DNA of 64,000 nucleotides from Physcomitrium patens (GCF_000002425.4 NC_037275.1:894636-958635); one strand, 5' to 3'. Positions 22,195 through 34,697 are shown, numbered from the stretch's first letter. Made by a program: numbers and translations. The notes: generated by a model not told the origin, from the sequence alone.

Positions 22195-23316
22195 TCTTGT
22201 TGTTACAAATGAGAACAGATGATAAATTCTATGTAGTAGCTTTTTATTCTAAGAAATTTTTAGCAGCTAAAATTAATTATGAGATCCATAACAAAGAGCT
22301 TGTTGTAATTGTGGATTCATTTTAAGAATGGCGTCATTATCTAAAAAGCACTTCAAATTTAGTTACCATATATTCAAAACATAAGAACCTTGAGTATTTC
22401 ATGTCAACACATGTTTTGAATCATTATCAAGCCTATTAGAGTATATCTTTATTTAGATTCAATTTCAAGATCACGCATCGATTCAAAAAATAATAAGGTC
22501 TATCAATTGTCCTTTCTAGACGTTCTTATCTTGCACCAAAAGAAGAAGATGCATCTTTTTTTGAACAAAGAATGATTCTCTTGAAGTCCAAGCATTTTCA
22601 TCTTTGAGCAATAAAATCAACATTGATTGTTGATTCAATCTTTATCAAGCAAATCCAATTAAGTATGTCCTCTGATTCTCTTATTCATAATATCAAGAAT
22701 CTTTCTTTTAAGTCTCATGATATTTCAAAGTACAAATTCAAGAACAACCTTCTCTATTTCGAAGGACGCCTATATGTTCCAGAAAGAAAAGTACGTTTAT
22801 GTATTTTTCAAGCACGTTATGATTTTCTAGTAGTAGGATATTTTAGATACAATAAGACTTTAGAGCTTATATTTAGAGTTTTTTGATGGCCATGAATGTG
22901 GAAGGTGATAAAAGACTTTGTACAATCATGTGATACTTGTTCAAGATTCAAAATTCTTTACTATAGATCCTATGGACTGCTTCAACCATTAGTTATTTCA
23001 AAACAACTATGATCTTTTGTTTCTATAGATTTTATCACAGACCTTTCAATCGCAGGTTTATATGATTTCATATTTGTAATTGTAGATTGCTTCACCAAAA
23101 TGGCATATTTTCTATCATGTACAAAATCTATTTTAGGTGAAGAAATAGCTAAGTCTTTTATTGATAATATCTATTGCTATCATGGATTATTAAAGGATAT
23201 TATATTAGATAAGAGAATTCAATTTGTATCAAGATTTTGAAGAACCTTTTTCAAGATTCTAAAGGTAGATATAAAGCTTTCTTTGGCTTTTTATCCTCAA
23301 ACTGATGGACAAATGG
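22195..23316 (+). pseudogene. pol: D2 RNase H and integrase core
   Basis: RNase H text: VVAFYSKKFLAAKINYEIHN (Glu region), DSF-EWRHYLKSTSNLVTIY and HKNLEYFM. Integrase: a zinc-binding region with SCDTCSRFK (Cys pair), the first core block VSIDFITDLS (Asp), VDCFTKMAYF, the region where the second Asp is expected, ILDKRIQF (Asp present, Gly replaced), and SLAFYPQTDGQ just before the insertion. Several stops. Closely related text is seen in D3 (51355-52470). In Ty3 chromoviruses this enzyme inserts cDNA, guided by the chromodomain. Confidence 0.78.
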
Positions 23317-24222
23317 TGTCGTAATGTAATACGACTATATAGTGAAATTATAATCAAAATTGAATTTCTAATTAATATCTAATTATCTTAGTTCAATTAT
23401 AATTTGAGATATCTAAATATGGATTTTATAAAAGCCTCTTAGGTTATTTTTTTATCTTAATAGTTAGTAGGTTGAAGGTTAGTTAGTAATTTTACCTTCT
23501 AGGTTGTAGAGACTCTTCTACTACCTTAGAAAGACCATAAATTCATATAATCAGAATAAAAGAGAAAAATGGTTGGAATGGTTGATACTAAGGTCAAATT
23601 AAGGATAGAATTGGACTAAAAAATCCTTAGGATAAGTTGGATTGATACCCGGGGGTTGATCATTTGTGAGACAGGGTCGAAATCACACCTCTAGTCACTA
23701 AAATGACTGCCAAGGACAAGTTAGGGATTCATTTGAAGATTAGAGGATAAGATTTGAAAGCTAGCTTAAAATTCTTTTTAAAAGCATAAGGATTGTTTTT
23801 GGAGGATTTTTGAGAACTTAGCAATTATTGTTTGAAGTCAAGGTTTGTATTAGTGATTTGGATTTTATATAATATAATTAGGGCTAGTAATTTTGGCTAG
23901 TTTGTACAATTGGTGTAACATCTACGGTTGAAAATTTTATACTACTTGGATTATTGAGTATGCTAAGTATATAAAAAAATTTGTGATAATCTAACGGAGT
24001 GGTTTAGAGATATCAAGCTTAAAAAGGAAGAAATCTTTGCTGGGATTTTTGCTTCACTTTTCAAATTGGCAACTGAGTGACATCAATGCAATTTTTGGAG
24101 GTTTTCTCACAATTTGTAAGTTGGATTGGACTAAAAATTCTTAAGCATATAGAAGACTTATATTGATAATAGCATGCAAAATTTTACATCAAATAGATAG
24201 TCAAATTGGATGTTACAGTTTA
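23317..24222 (+). repeat. A3 LTR, left part
   Basis: Starts TGTCGTAATGTAATACGAC directly after the D2 codons for PQTDGQ and preceded by ATGG. Its interior resembles other A LTRs. It is cut at 24222 by B3, with GTTTA as the duplicated target (24218-24222 and 39924-39928). The remainder lies at 39924-40189. A3 looks like a solo LTR because no A internal DNA is found between the two parts. Confidence 0.82.
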
Positions 24223-24331
24223 TGTAATTGTCGTTTTAATTATTCTATAAATTCCTTTCACAATAAACCTATATTGGGGAATTTGAACACAGGAAAAGAC
24301 TAAGCACATGAGCTTTACTTGTTAGGGTCAC
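24223..24331 (-). repeat. B3 3' LTR, outer end
   Basis: Plus strand TGTAATTGTCGTTTTAATTATTC to GTTAGGGTCAC, matching the start of the B3 5' LTR at 39157. Split from the remainder (34033-34697) by B2. Confidence 0.85.
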
Positions 24332-24823
24332 TGTGATTATCATTTTACTTACTCTAATTAATCTAATCAGAGTAAACCTGTATAGGGGAATTCGAACACA
24401 AAGAAAGAATACCGCATATTTTAATCTTTTTATTCAAAGAAAATAACAAAAGAAAAGAGGTAGCACCAAGCTTACCCCAGCTCAGCACTATCACAGTCTG
24501 GCCCTTGGCTCAGCACTATCACAGTTTGGCCCTCGGCTCAGCACTATCACAGTCTGGCCCCTGGCTCAGCACTATCACAATCAGGCCCTCGGCTCACACT
24601 ATCACAGTCTACCCCCGACTCAGCACTATCACAGTCTGGCCCCTTAATTAACTTCTACAACTCCTATATACTTTTCCTTGATTCTCTAGATTCCAACCGT
24701 TATTCTGTAAGTAACCACTTTTAATAACTAACTCAGTCATCCGTCCTCCTGAATTTTCTATTATATGGACTATTAATATATTTTACCAATTTCTTTCAAA
24801 AACAAATTAACATCTATTCTACA
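24332..24823 (-). repeat. B2 3' LTR
   Basis: 492 bp; plus strand TGTGATTATCATTTTACTTACTC to ATCTATTCTACA. It lacks an internal block of roughly 350 bp present in the 5' LTR (about 33380-33735), but has six copies of the short GCTCAGCACTATCACAGTC repeat where the 5' LTR has two. Confidence 0.85.
24476..24645 (-). repeat. About 28-bp minisatellite in B2 3' LTR
   Basis: Six units built on GGCTCAGCACTATCACAGT followed by CTGGCCC. The array follows the conserved AGGTAGCACCAAGCTTA block. Copy number differs between B LTRs: two at 33797-33848, about eight or nine at 36252-36480, one in B3, about three in B1. Confidence 0.88.
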
Positions 24824-24899
24824 TAGCCCCACTCCTAACTGTGCAGTGTCCTCGCAAACACTCAATTGATACCTATCTAAAAATTAACTATCAAAACTC

Positions 24900-26604
24900 T
24901 TCAAAAATTGTGATCCCTCTAGCCTATCAAATTAATCAATTGCCGTAGTATCTGTTATTAGTTCCACTAATTCTAGCTGTAGTGGTAAATCTTCATCTTC
25001 TTCCAATATTTCAAGCGACTCCTTTCTCAACTAGGCTGAAAGATCTTTATTGTATTCTCCCAATTTACGGACCTGAGCTTCCAGTTTCAGGATCTAGGCA
25101 TTGCGAAGTTTCAACTGATGTTGCTGTGGACTCATCCCTTCTGGGACATCTTCAATCGACACTTGAGATTGGCTCCTCACAGTTAACTCTTCTGTCAATT
25201 TTGACACCTCATTTTGTAAAACTTCAATTTCAGACCTCATTTTCTCCGTTTCATATCTCAATTGGTCACACAATAACGCTTTCTCTGTCACCAATAACTC
25301 TGTCTTGTCCACTTCCGCTTGCAACTGGCATTTGAACTTCTCCCGTTCCAAATCCCATGACTTCCTATTTTGAATCAATTTGTCCCGTTGTCCTTCCACA
25401 ATCCGTGAAATCTGTTCTTTTTCCTTTGTCCAAGCCTCATATTAGAGAACCAATTTCTGCTCCAGGACCAACTTGGCTTCTTCAATTTCTTGAATCCTCA
25501 GTTCTTGCTCCCTAATTTTTTGATTTTGATCCAATATCCTCTTTTTACTGTCCTCCCAATCCCGTTTACTTCTGTATTCTACATCCAATGCTCATACCAT
25601 ACAATATATTTGCAAAATGTGTTTCAATACAGTATTTTTAAGAGATATTCTTCAGATAATCGACCTTCTGGAAATGCCAACTAGTTGATATCTATCAATA
25701 ATGGGACTTCATTCTCCTCTTCTACCGCAACACCACTTGGAACTCGTCCCGCTTCGATAATCGGAACTATCCCTTGAACCACTGTACGACTTGATTCTCT
25801 GATTTCATGTATTACATCCGCTGCATTGTGATTTTGTGCCAACAAATTTCGTTCTTTCTGCAAAGGTACTGACACTGGTATAGGATTTTCTTCTTCTGAC
25901 GGTGGTTGACGCAATGTGTGAGCGATGACAGCATACACATAATTTGAACAAAGCAAGGATGTGAACTTTCCCAATTTGAACTTGGCTCCTATCTCCGCAT
26001 GAATACGAGTAGCTACGTAAGCTATCCAGTTGAACACCATCCCTTCAAACGCCCCTATTGCTGCATACAATAATTGTTTTGACACATATGTGGGGTGTCG
26101 GTATAATCCTAACTGCCTCAGCACGATCCGCAACCATTCCACATATTTTGGTGTAATCGCCTCCTGAGTCCGCCATCCTTGGCTCCTTTCAAAGGATGAC
26201 ATTCCTCCTTTGAAATATCTACCTGGGCTGAAATCGCTTGACTCATCACTCCCTACTGCCATCTCTCCAATGGGAAGAAACAATACCTTTTCTAGGATTG
26301 TTTCATCAATCCCAATAATTCACCCTTGAACGACACTCGATCCATCCTCGAGGTCGTAATTCTTAATGTATTCCTCCACTAATGACACATTGATTGATGG
26401 TAAATACTCTGAATGGTGCAAAAACTAGAAAAACTTCGCAGTCCAAAAATCCCTTATTTTTCTCTACGTCCAACACATTTCTAACTTCATCGGCTCCATA
26501 TTGGTAACGATTATCACAGATGGTGGTTTTGCTGTGCGTTTAGCTCTCACATTCCGGCTACTTTCATCTTTGTCTACAGCTCTTTTGGTACTTTCAATCG
26601 CCAT
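24900..26604 (-). pseudogene. B2 extra ORF downstream of integrase
   Basis: ATG at 26604 (MAIESTKRAVDKDESSRN), then VIIVTNMEPMKLEMCWTW; the same start is found in B1 (10354). After a stop near 26430 the frame continues into an open 200-residue part (25681-26283): SPGRYFKGGMSSFERSQGW, ITPKYVEWLRIVLRQLGLY, SKQLLYAAIGAFEGMVFNW, IHAEIGAKFKLGKFTSLLC, an apparently globular alpha-helical region. The C-terminal third (25094-25399 and on to about 24940) is a long coiled coil (EREKFKCQLQAEVDKTELL, EKMRSEIEVLQNEVSKL) and an acidic end. It lies where Athila-type elements have an env-like gene, but no signal peptide or transmembrane segment is seen. Function unknown. Confidence 0.7.
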
Positions 26605-26820
26605 GACTCAAACGCTTACAGGTCCTAACCATCAATGCAACTCTTCAATATGCCCGAAACTTTAAAATGAAACACAAATAATCAACAACAGAATATAACA
26701 CCACAGAATAATCCTTAATAGGAGCCCCACTCCTATTCTATTACCTAGTGGTGATAACGACAACATGGTACCCATACTGTCCATTTCTCACTTCCTTCGC
26801 ATCTGACACAATAGTGATTA
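26605..26820 (-). other. Spacer between B2 integrase and extra ORF
   Basis: Non-coding, contains CCCCACTCCTATTCTATTACC, a polypurine-like tract when read on the minus strand, also kept in B3 (34934-34950). It might be an internal second polypurine tract, or might mark the end of pol mRNA; neither can be shown. Confidence 0.4.
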
Positions 26821-27336
26821 CTAAATATCTTTGCAGTCGTCTCTAAGCCTTATACCATAATTAGGTCCGTCCAGAGTCCATTCGAAGTCCCCTCCCCTCA
26901 AATGAAATAAAACCCGTCTCGAGTTTTTGGTATTATATAATTGTAAATGATTCCCATTAATGCGGGTACTGAAACGATGGCCCGTGAAATCCTCCAATTG
27001 AATAGACCCATTGAAAAATCCTTCAATTATGCGATATGGTCCATGCCAGCGAACTTGAAATTTTTCCAGAAAATGATTGAATCGACTGTCATACAGCAAT
27101 ACCAAATCATTGGGCATAAAATAATTCGGTCACAGTTTACTATCATAGTAACTCTTCCTCCGTTTTTGAGTGGCTTCTATGTGGAATAGAACGACAGCCC
27201 GTATTTCATCCAATTCCTCCAATTTCATCAACCGAGAGTGTAATGACTCGGTGTCACTGAGGCGTTCGTCTAAGGCAATACATAAACTAGGAACCTCCAA
27301 TTCGATAGGTAAAATTATCTCTTGACCGCAAACTAA
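26821..27336 (-). pseudogene. pol: B2 integrase C-terminal domain
   Basis: PNDLVLLYDSRFNHFLEKF, QVRWHGPYRIIEGFFNG, STRINGNHLQLY; then about 30 more residues to a stop at 26821. The block between 27189 and 27336 links to the core with broken frame. Same domain as B1 10690-11040. Confidence 0.78.
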
Positions 27337-28563
27337 TTAGAACGGAGTAGAGTGGGTAGTTACTTTATAGGCGGTACGATAAGTCCACAAAGCTGCAAAG
27401 AGTTTGGTCTCCCAATTAGTACCGGCCCTTGAAATTGTCTTAGTCAAGACTTTGCACAAAATGCCATTGGTCTTTTTTGTTTGCCCATTGGCACGAGGAT
27501 GATAGGGAATGGTCTTATGATGCTTGATCTCATATATGGTCGTCAAGGTGGCGATGGTAGCATTGATGAAATGGGTGCCTCGATCGCTGACCAATTCCTT
27601 GCGACACCCAAAGCGAGTGATAATATTCTCATATAGAAAAGTTGCCACCGTACTGATATTGTCGGTGCGGATAGCAATCGCCTCTGCCCATTTGATGACA
27701 TAATCTGTGGCGACTAAGATATACCGCTTTTGACCAGGTTTTGACGCAGGTGCAATGGGACCAACAAAATCAATACCCCATTTTTCAAACGGGACCTGGG
27801 CCAAGATTGGGACTAACGGCATGGTGGAAGTACCCGTAGGTCGATCAATTCGTTGACAAGGATCACAACGGCGAACGAATTGGTGGACATCAGAAAACAT
27901 TGTGGGCCACCAATATCCGGCCATTAAAGCCATGTGAGTAGTGCTGTCTCCCACAAAATGACCACCACAACTATCCAAATGACAACCTGTAAGTATCGAC
28001 TGTACTTCATTGGGAAAGATAAAACGCCGTAAAAGACCATCTTGGCCTTATTTATACAAAGCATCACAAATCATCGTGTATGGAGCACTCTTCAGAATAA
28101 GGCGCTTCTTAAGCTTGTCCGTGAAAGTCGGCGGAAAAATATGGAAGGTCAGAAACTGAATAATTTTACTGTACTCGGGGGATATCACATCCACCACAAA
28201 TAATGCGACGTCGAGAAGATCATCAGGAACAGGCTCGTTGCCGAGAATATTAGACAACCGGGATAAATGATCCGTGTTCGCATGTTGCTTCCCAGGTCTG
28301 ACCACCACCGTAAAATTGAACTCCTGGAGGAGTAAGACCTAGCGAGCAATGCGCCCACTCAATTGAGGCTTATTAATCAGATATTTGAGAGCATCATGAT
28401 CCACATAAAATACAAACTGATATTCAAGCAAATAGTACCGAAATTTTTGAACCGAGTATATCATATCCAACGCCTCTCGTTCAGTAGTAGTATAGTTACG
28501 TTCGACAGCCACCAATTGTCGACTAGCATAATGTATGGGATAATCTAATCTCTTATCATCCTT
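27337..28563 (-). pseudogene. pol: B2 RNase H and integrase core
   Basis: RNase H (28310-28563): KRLDYPIHYASRQLVAVER, NYTTTEREAL (Glu), VFYVDHDALKYL (Asp), HANTDHLSRLS (Asp). Integrase zinc site: GGHF and THMALMAGYWW His, CDPCQRI Cys pair. Core: WGIDFVGP (Asp), LVSDRGTHF (Asp), then ANGQTKKTNG where Lys stands in place of the catalytic Glu found in related integrases (a single G-to-A change). TAG/TAA stops at about 28339 and 28046 also break the frame. It cannot catalyse integration as it stands. Confidence 0.85.
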
Positions 28564-29358
28564 CTAGCTTAACACCGAGCCAATAGCAGCATTAGATGCA
28601 TCAACACACACATAAAATGGCTTTGTCCAACAAGGAGCCACCAATATTGGTGCAGAGACCAATTTTGACTTTAAGACCTCGAAGGCTACGGTACACTCCT
28701 TGGTCCAGAGAGGACTAGTACCATCAGACGGAGGTTTCTTTAGTAAGTTCGTTAAAGGTTGACAAATAACCGCAAACAAACTTATAAATCGTCGATAATA
28801 ACTGACATGATCAACGAACCCTCGAACACCAGAGACTATCTCCGGTTTGGGTAAGTTCATGATATGCTGCACTTTGTCAGGATCCGTAGCAATACCACGA
28901 CTGGAAACAATATGGCCCAATAATTTTCTGGACGGAATACCAAATTGGTACTTCTCCGAATTCAACGATATCTCAAATTTGGCACACTGAGCCAAACATT
29001 TGCCTAAACAATGAAGATGATCTTGTTTGGTACTGAATGTACAAAAGTCATCTAAAAAGATCTCCATAAACATCCAGAGATAGTCTTGAAAAGCTTGAGT
29101 CATCACGCGCTGGAACGTGGCTGGAGCGTTACATAATCCAAAAGGCATCACATGATAAGCAAATGTGCCCCAATCCATAGTAAAGGTTGTCTTGAGCTGG
29201 TCTTCTTTTGTAATTTGAACTTGATTATACCTAGAGAAACCATCGAGAAATGAATAGCATTCGTGATCGACGACGGCATCCAATATACTATCCATAAATG
29301 GTAACGAAAAGTAATCTTTCTTGGTGGCTACATTAAGTTTCTGGAAATCTTGACAAAT
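28564..29358 (-). pseudogene. pol: B2 reverse transcriptase palm and thumb
   Basis: Open over 243 residues (28564-29295) with all core motifs: SFLDGFSRYNQ (Asp18), MPFGLCNAPATFQRVMTQAF, EIFLDDF (Asp82, Asp83), then LGHIVSSRGIATDPDKV, FVDHVSYYRRFI and the RNase H start (FYVCVDASNAAIGSVLS, Asp). The preceding finger part is in the upstream segment (29359-29530). A stop separates the two. This is the best preserved RT of family B in the window. Confidence 0.88.
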
Positions 29359-30993
29359 TCAGATTTTTTCATTCTTTTTCGGCACCATCACAATTGGAGA
29401 AATCCACTCAATATTCGGTACTGGATAAATGAAACCCACTGCAAGAAGCTTGTCCAATTCTTCCTTCACCATAAGGAAATATTTAGGATTAAGGCGATGT
29501 TGCCTCTGGCGTACCGGTTTAGCGTTTTCTTCCAATATGATATGATGTTCACAGACATCAGCGGAGATACCTTGTAGATCATCATAAGTCCAAGCAAAAG
29601 CGGATTTATGATGTAAGAAAAAGTCTGTCCAACAGGTCAACTCTTGTTCCTTAATGCCTTCGTAGACCTTAATTAGCCGAGGTTTGGCCGTGGTCGCTAA
29701 GTTCATAATTTGACATACAGGTTCAGCAACAATACTATGTTTCAATTCCCACAGTAATTTAAAGTTACTCGATATGTCCGACATATGCGAAGTAACAAAT
29801 CCCGTCTTGAGGGCACTAACATGGTGCACATTATACCGAGGTTTCCAGTCAATATTAACATAAGCAGAGTTTTCAAAATCCTTCGGGTATATCAAATACT
29901 CCCCCGGACCTCCACATTGGTACACCACCTCAGGGTGCTGTGCTGCCTCCACATTGGCCTCCGTACTCGGTACTTCTGTATCATCCTCGGAGCTAAGCTC
30001 TTCGTCCGACGTCAATTCAGATATTGGCAACTGAGACTCTCCGTGATAGTGTACTGGGTACATTTGTAACACCATTTTATCTACGTCCTTACTAATTGTC
30101 AAAGTACCCTGATCCCAATCATTCTTGGCCTTCGCTTGATACAACGAGGGTCGTACCAATAAAATAGGGTACGATAAAGTCGAACGTTGTAAGCAAAAGA
30201 TAATGTAGTCAATTTCATATGCAATACTTACAATTATAGTTTGAACACTCCATAAAATACCCATTGGCTTAACTCGACTATGATCTGCCATCCATAATAC
30301 TAATGTCATGGGAACTAATTGTTCCAAATCTAAAGCATCTATTGTATCAACATTCATTAAATTGATGCTGGAACCTCCATCTACCTTGATGCCAGAGATT
30401 AGAACACCATCAATCGAAACATCAATGGTTGGTATGCCTGGATCAGGGTTCAAACTAACTTCACAAACTTCTATATTACAATGCTGATGTCTTGTTAGGG
30501 ATGAATTCAAGGTGGAACGACACTCTGGTGCAACTGCTAGAAGTTGCTTCATAGAAATTGAAGGCCAAATAGTGTCCAAATCCTTTAAAATGTCATAGGG
30601 TTCCATATTTAGGGTAATTTCCAATGCCCTCTTCCATTTCATGGATTTGAATTTAACTCCGTGACGTAAATTATTCTGCCGTCCTAGCCTTGGAATTGAA
30701 ACAACAACTTGAGCTTCTTTGAGACTTCCTTTCCCAAGGGGATCTTTCAACGGATATGATGCTTCTTGGAACTGCAGTGAGAACAAACCGATTTGAGACG
30801 GAACTGAAGATTCCGTAATTGGGACCTCATTGGGCTTCGCAACCAAATCAGGGCTCAAGACTTTTCCAGTGTCAAGACCCAAATGGGATGGATACGTAAT
30901 TGGATGTGATTGGCCCTTCACTTTAGGATCTTCCAAATATTTAATTGGGCCTTTTTTTTTTTTACTGACTCCTAGTAAGAACGGTATGGACAC
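29359..30993 (-). pseudogene. pro: B2 linker, protease and RT fingers
   Basis: A 544-residue open stretch. Residues 1-180: Gag-protease linker, no known domain. Protease from about 185: TIDVSIDGVLISGIKVDGG (Asp205 with Gly-Gly), SSINLM, LSYPILLVRPSLYQAKAKND. Residues 320-370 are acidic (TSDEELSSEDD). The linker ends in WTDFFLHHKSAFAWTYDDL, then RT fingers: PVRQRQHRLNPKYFLMVKEE, LLAVGFIYPVPN, PIVMVPKKNEKI. Reaching from pre-protease to RT in one frame, it shows the family has a single Pro-Pol reading frame. Confidence 0.85.
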
Positions 30994-30999
30994 ATTCCA

Positions 31000-33200
31000 C
31001 CCAATTTTTTGGAGAGTCTTGAGGACCTCGATTTATCCCCTCCATTTTTCCTAGACTCTGGATCTGCTGATCCCGATTATTGAAATTGAATGGAGCATTA
31101 CATTGCTGATACGTATGCCCTGACTGCTTGCAATTCCCACAAACTGGTGCATATTCGTTACTGGCTCTTAGATTGGGACATTCATTGGCATAATGACCAA
31201 TCTATTTGCAACGGAAATAAAGCAATGGCCGTTTTGCACCTCCAGCAGGCATATTGGGTGTCTCCACCGGTATATACCTACTAGGTTTGTTCCATGTAGG
31301 TTGATAAAACGATCCTAATTGTCCTGGTTGTACTTGGTTCAATGGCATCGATGGAACATATGGCTGATATCCATGCTGCTCCTTACCATAGTTCTGAGGA
31401 TTTGATGCAGACCCCTGATTATAAGTGGAATTCTGAAAATGATTGACTGATTGATTTTCTCGGTTAGATCGATTTCCATGCCATCCAAACGTATGTCCTG
31501 TTTAAACTTGATTGACATCCCATGGAGTTGGTGGAATCATGGTCAGATTACTGAATTGTTGTTGTCTTTGCAAATTCCAACAATTAGCGGTTAAGTACTT
31601 GCCTCCACAAAATGTACATTTATCCAACACTTGTGAAGGTGACGGGCATTACGTTACCAAATGACCGTGGCCCTGACAATTACTGCACCATACATTGGTT
31701 CTAGTATTGGTTGGCTTTTGCCTCTTCTTCTTATCTTTGGCCATATTAACATCCATTTCCTCCATTTTCTTCGTCAAGTTTAATAACAAGGCTTCATTGG
31801 AATCTTTTGAAGCTGGTATTATTTGTTTTTCTGCCAAAGTTGACTCTTGTGTTTGATATGGAAAATATGGAGCATACGCTGTTGTGACTTGCGGTGGTAA
31901 AGCTTGCAATGGGATAACATTAATTGGCCCCTGAGTATTGGCACTTGAATGGGCCAGTGTTTCGATCATCTCTGGATAACTATCCACTGATCCGTTCAAA
32001 GCCAGATATTGATAATTGCTTTGAACTGGTATCATCGTGGCACATGCAGTTAAAAACTGATCATAATGGCATTCCTCTCAAACCTTGGCTCTATCAAGGG
32101 ATGTAGATATCGTAATTGGTTGAGCTTCTTTTACAAACATTTTTAGCTCTGGTGGGTGCAAACCATTTATTAATATAGATAATATAAATGCCTCCGACAT
32201 TTGGTGGTTCGGCCACTTAATAAGTATATCAGCCACTCGGCTATAGTACAATTCCACCGCCTCTCCTAGGATCATTTTGCTGTTCATTAACCTTCCTCGA
32301 AGATGGTCTTCAAAACCAATTGGTCGAAAATGGGTCAAAAATACATTCTTCAATGCTTCCTAGTTCAAAAATTGACCAACTAGTTGACGGTTATACCATT
32401 CAAATGCCATATCCTTTAAGGTTGCTAACAACCATCGTAACCAAATATCCTCGGTTCTCCCATTATTGGCGACACATTCTGTGAAAAATTGCGACAAATG
32501 TTGAATTGGATCTGCACCCGGAAAGCCCCTAAAAGTAGGTAATGGAGCCACACTAGTTGTGCGATCACTCACAGTACCCATTTGTATTGCTATGGGAACC
32601 GCTGGACCTCCCGTCGTCATTAAATTTGACAATGTGACACTTAATCATTTGTTAATATAATCTGCGTCTCTCCCAAATATATTTTCTAAACTTTCCACCT
32701 TGCTCAATTTACTATTATTATCCTTGAACAAGTTTATTGATTGAATAGGAGGTGAGAATGACGGATTTTGAAACACACTGAATTGGCTCTTATTGACCAA
32801 TAATTTATGCCACTCTATGGAACCAGTTTTGATGGAATCGATAGTTTTTGCTATTGGAAACGTACCCAATAGAGTACCCAACTCTTTTGTGATTCCCCCA
32901 CTCTCAGTTAACGGTCTCAGAAGAAACCCTAGCCTATTGACCAAATTTTCCGCAAGTACTCTTGGCAATTTCTCTAACGGTATATACTTCTGAAATATTA
33001 GATGTCGATTAGCTTCTGGGTATGCTCGAATATGACGACAGACATGCAACCATGGCTTAATCCAACTTTGTCTATGATTCCTTTTTAACTTTCTTTGTTG
33101 CTCGTTTCGCAACAAATTTCTTGCTTGCGATCTCTCTATTCTTTCTCTTGACTGCCATATTTTCTTTACTGTTAAGTTCTCATTCTTAATAACTATACTC
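31000..33200 (-). pseudogene. gag: B2 Gag
   Basis: Broken into several open parts: 32645-33115 (matrix-like region, RLGFLLRPLTESGGITKEL), 32360-32632 (capsid: LSQFFTECVANNGRTEDIW, MAFEWYNRQLVG), 32078-32353 (THFRPIGFEDHLRGRLMNS, NGLHPPELKMFVKEA), 31649-32035 (linker and zinc knuckle CSNCQGHGH). Further knuckles downstream: CTFCGGKYLTANC (His to Tyr), a third with its first Cys gone (FRCK-x-IGHYANEC), and an intact fourth CGNCKQSGHTYQQC at about 31090-31135. The usual start codon position reads ATA. Confidence 0.8.
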
Positions 33201-33287
33201 TTTCATTATATTCTTCTGCGACTGATACCTATTTTTCATCTACTTCAACTGGCAATTAATACCTAATACTCCATGCTATTATCAATT

Positions 33288-33305
33288 TCCCCGACAGCGG
33301 TGCCA
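33288..33305 (-). other. B2 primer-binding site
   Basis: Minus strand TGGCACCGCTGTCGGGGA, three bases after the 5' LTR end. It has the TGG start needed for a tRNA CCA end and resembles the TGGCGCCG sites of Tat/Athila elements. Confidence 0.8.
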
Positions 33306-33308
33306 AAA

Positions 33309-34032
33309 TGTGATTTTCGTTTTATTTACTCTAATTAATCTAATCAGAGTAAACCTATATAGGGGAATTCGAACACAGGGAAAGAATACTGCATGAGCTT
33401 ACACGTTAGGGTCACATAATTAACTATATTCCGCACTATTTAAAACACCCAGGAAATACTACAATGCTTTCCACTTCCTAATAATACTCCACCATCACTG
33501 ATAACAACAACGTGTAATCCCGCACTATCCTAAATGACAGGACATAATCATACTTTAATCCAAATTCTGGAGTTCTTTACCATTAACTGCCTTCACATTA
33601 TAGTGTTTCACACAAACACAGACTCATTCTCTCTATTGAACTACAATCAGATTTCAGCATTCAATCTTTCTTCTTCCCATTTAATAACAATCATACTTCC
33701 ATTCCATAATTCACTTTCACAATATTCAGAAACTCTTAATCTTCTTATTCAAAGAAAATAAAAAACAAAAGAAAAGAGGTAGCACTAAGCTTATCCCGGC
33801 TTAGCACTATCACAGTCTGGCCCCCGGCTCAGCACTATCACAGTCTGGCCCCTTAATTAACTTCTACAACTCCTGTATATTTTTCCTTGATTCTCCAGAT
33901 TCTAACCGTTATTCTGTAAGTAACCGCTTTTAATAACTAACTCACTCATCTGTCCTCCTGAATTTCCTATTATATGGACTATTAATATATTTTACCAATT
34001 TCTTTCAAAAAAAAATTAATATCTATTCTACA
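33309..34032 (-). repeat. B2 5' LTR
   Basis: 724 bp; plus strand TGTGATTTTCGTTTTATTTACTC to ATATCTATTCTACA. Two copies of the CAGCACTATCACAGTC minisatellite at 33797-33848. Apart from the missing block and minisatellite copy number it is close to the 3' LTR. Confidence 0.88.
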
Positions 34033-34697
34033 ATCACACAATTAATTATATTTTGAACCACTAAAATACTAAGAAATACTACAATGCTTCCTCCCAGTAA
34101 CAATATTCCTTCATCAACTGATAACAATAGTGTGCAACCTTGCACTCTTAAAAGACTGCTCAAATCTCATAAATTCCATCCAACACCGGGAATAATGGAC
34201 TTCACTCTAACCAATCTGGATTCACAGAATTTCTATAATCACAGACTTTCTCTGTCGAAACATACACACACAACTCTCAATAAACAACAATCATAATCTT
34301 CCATCCATAATCAATCTTCTAATAACTTCTCATATAATTCAATCACATAATATTTCAATTACATAATCAATAACTCATAAATCAATCTCTGATTTATTCC
34401 ACAGACTCACTTCTCATTATTCAAAAACTATCCATTACTCTTCAACAACAAAAAAAACAAAGAAACAAAGAGGTAGCACCAAGCTTAACCCCGGCTCATG
34501 ACTATCACAGTCTAGCCCCCCAACAAACTTCTACAACTCCTATATAATTGCTACCGATTTTTAGATTCTAATCGTAATCCTATAATAACCACTTTTAATA
34601 ACTAATTTAACCACCCATCTTCATGAACTGACTATTCTATGGATTACTAATCTATTTTACCAATATCTTACAAAAATGAACTAATATCTATTCTACA
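34033..34697 (-). repeat. B3 3' LTR, main part
   Basis: Continues the LTR text broken at 24331 and ends ATATCTATTCTACA at 34697, followed by the B polypurine tract (TAGCCCCACG on plus). Nearly parallel to 39245-39923. Confidence 0.88.

Larger units (their letters stand above)
24332..34032 (-). mobile_element. Ty3/gypsy element B2 (minus), nested in B3 LTR
   Basis: A full-length 9.7-kb element: 5' LTR 33309-34032, PBS 33288-33305, Gag, protease, RT, RNase H, integrase, extra ORF, polypurine tract 24824-24836, 3' LTR 24332-24823. The flanks are GTCAC (24327-24331) and ATCAC (34033-34037), a 5-bp target duplication with one change. The host sequence GTTAGGGTCAC/ACAATTAA is continuous in the B3 5' LTR. 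It has the best-kept coding regions of the three B elements, but with many stops. Confidence 0.92.

Noticed and set aside
24476..24645. CRISPR-like array of regular repeats
   Set aside because: Repeats are contiguous without unique spacers, within an LTR of a plant retroelement.
24900..26604. Envelope gene
   Set aside because: No signal peptide, furin-like site or transmembrane segment is visible; kept as an extra ORF of unknown function.
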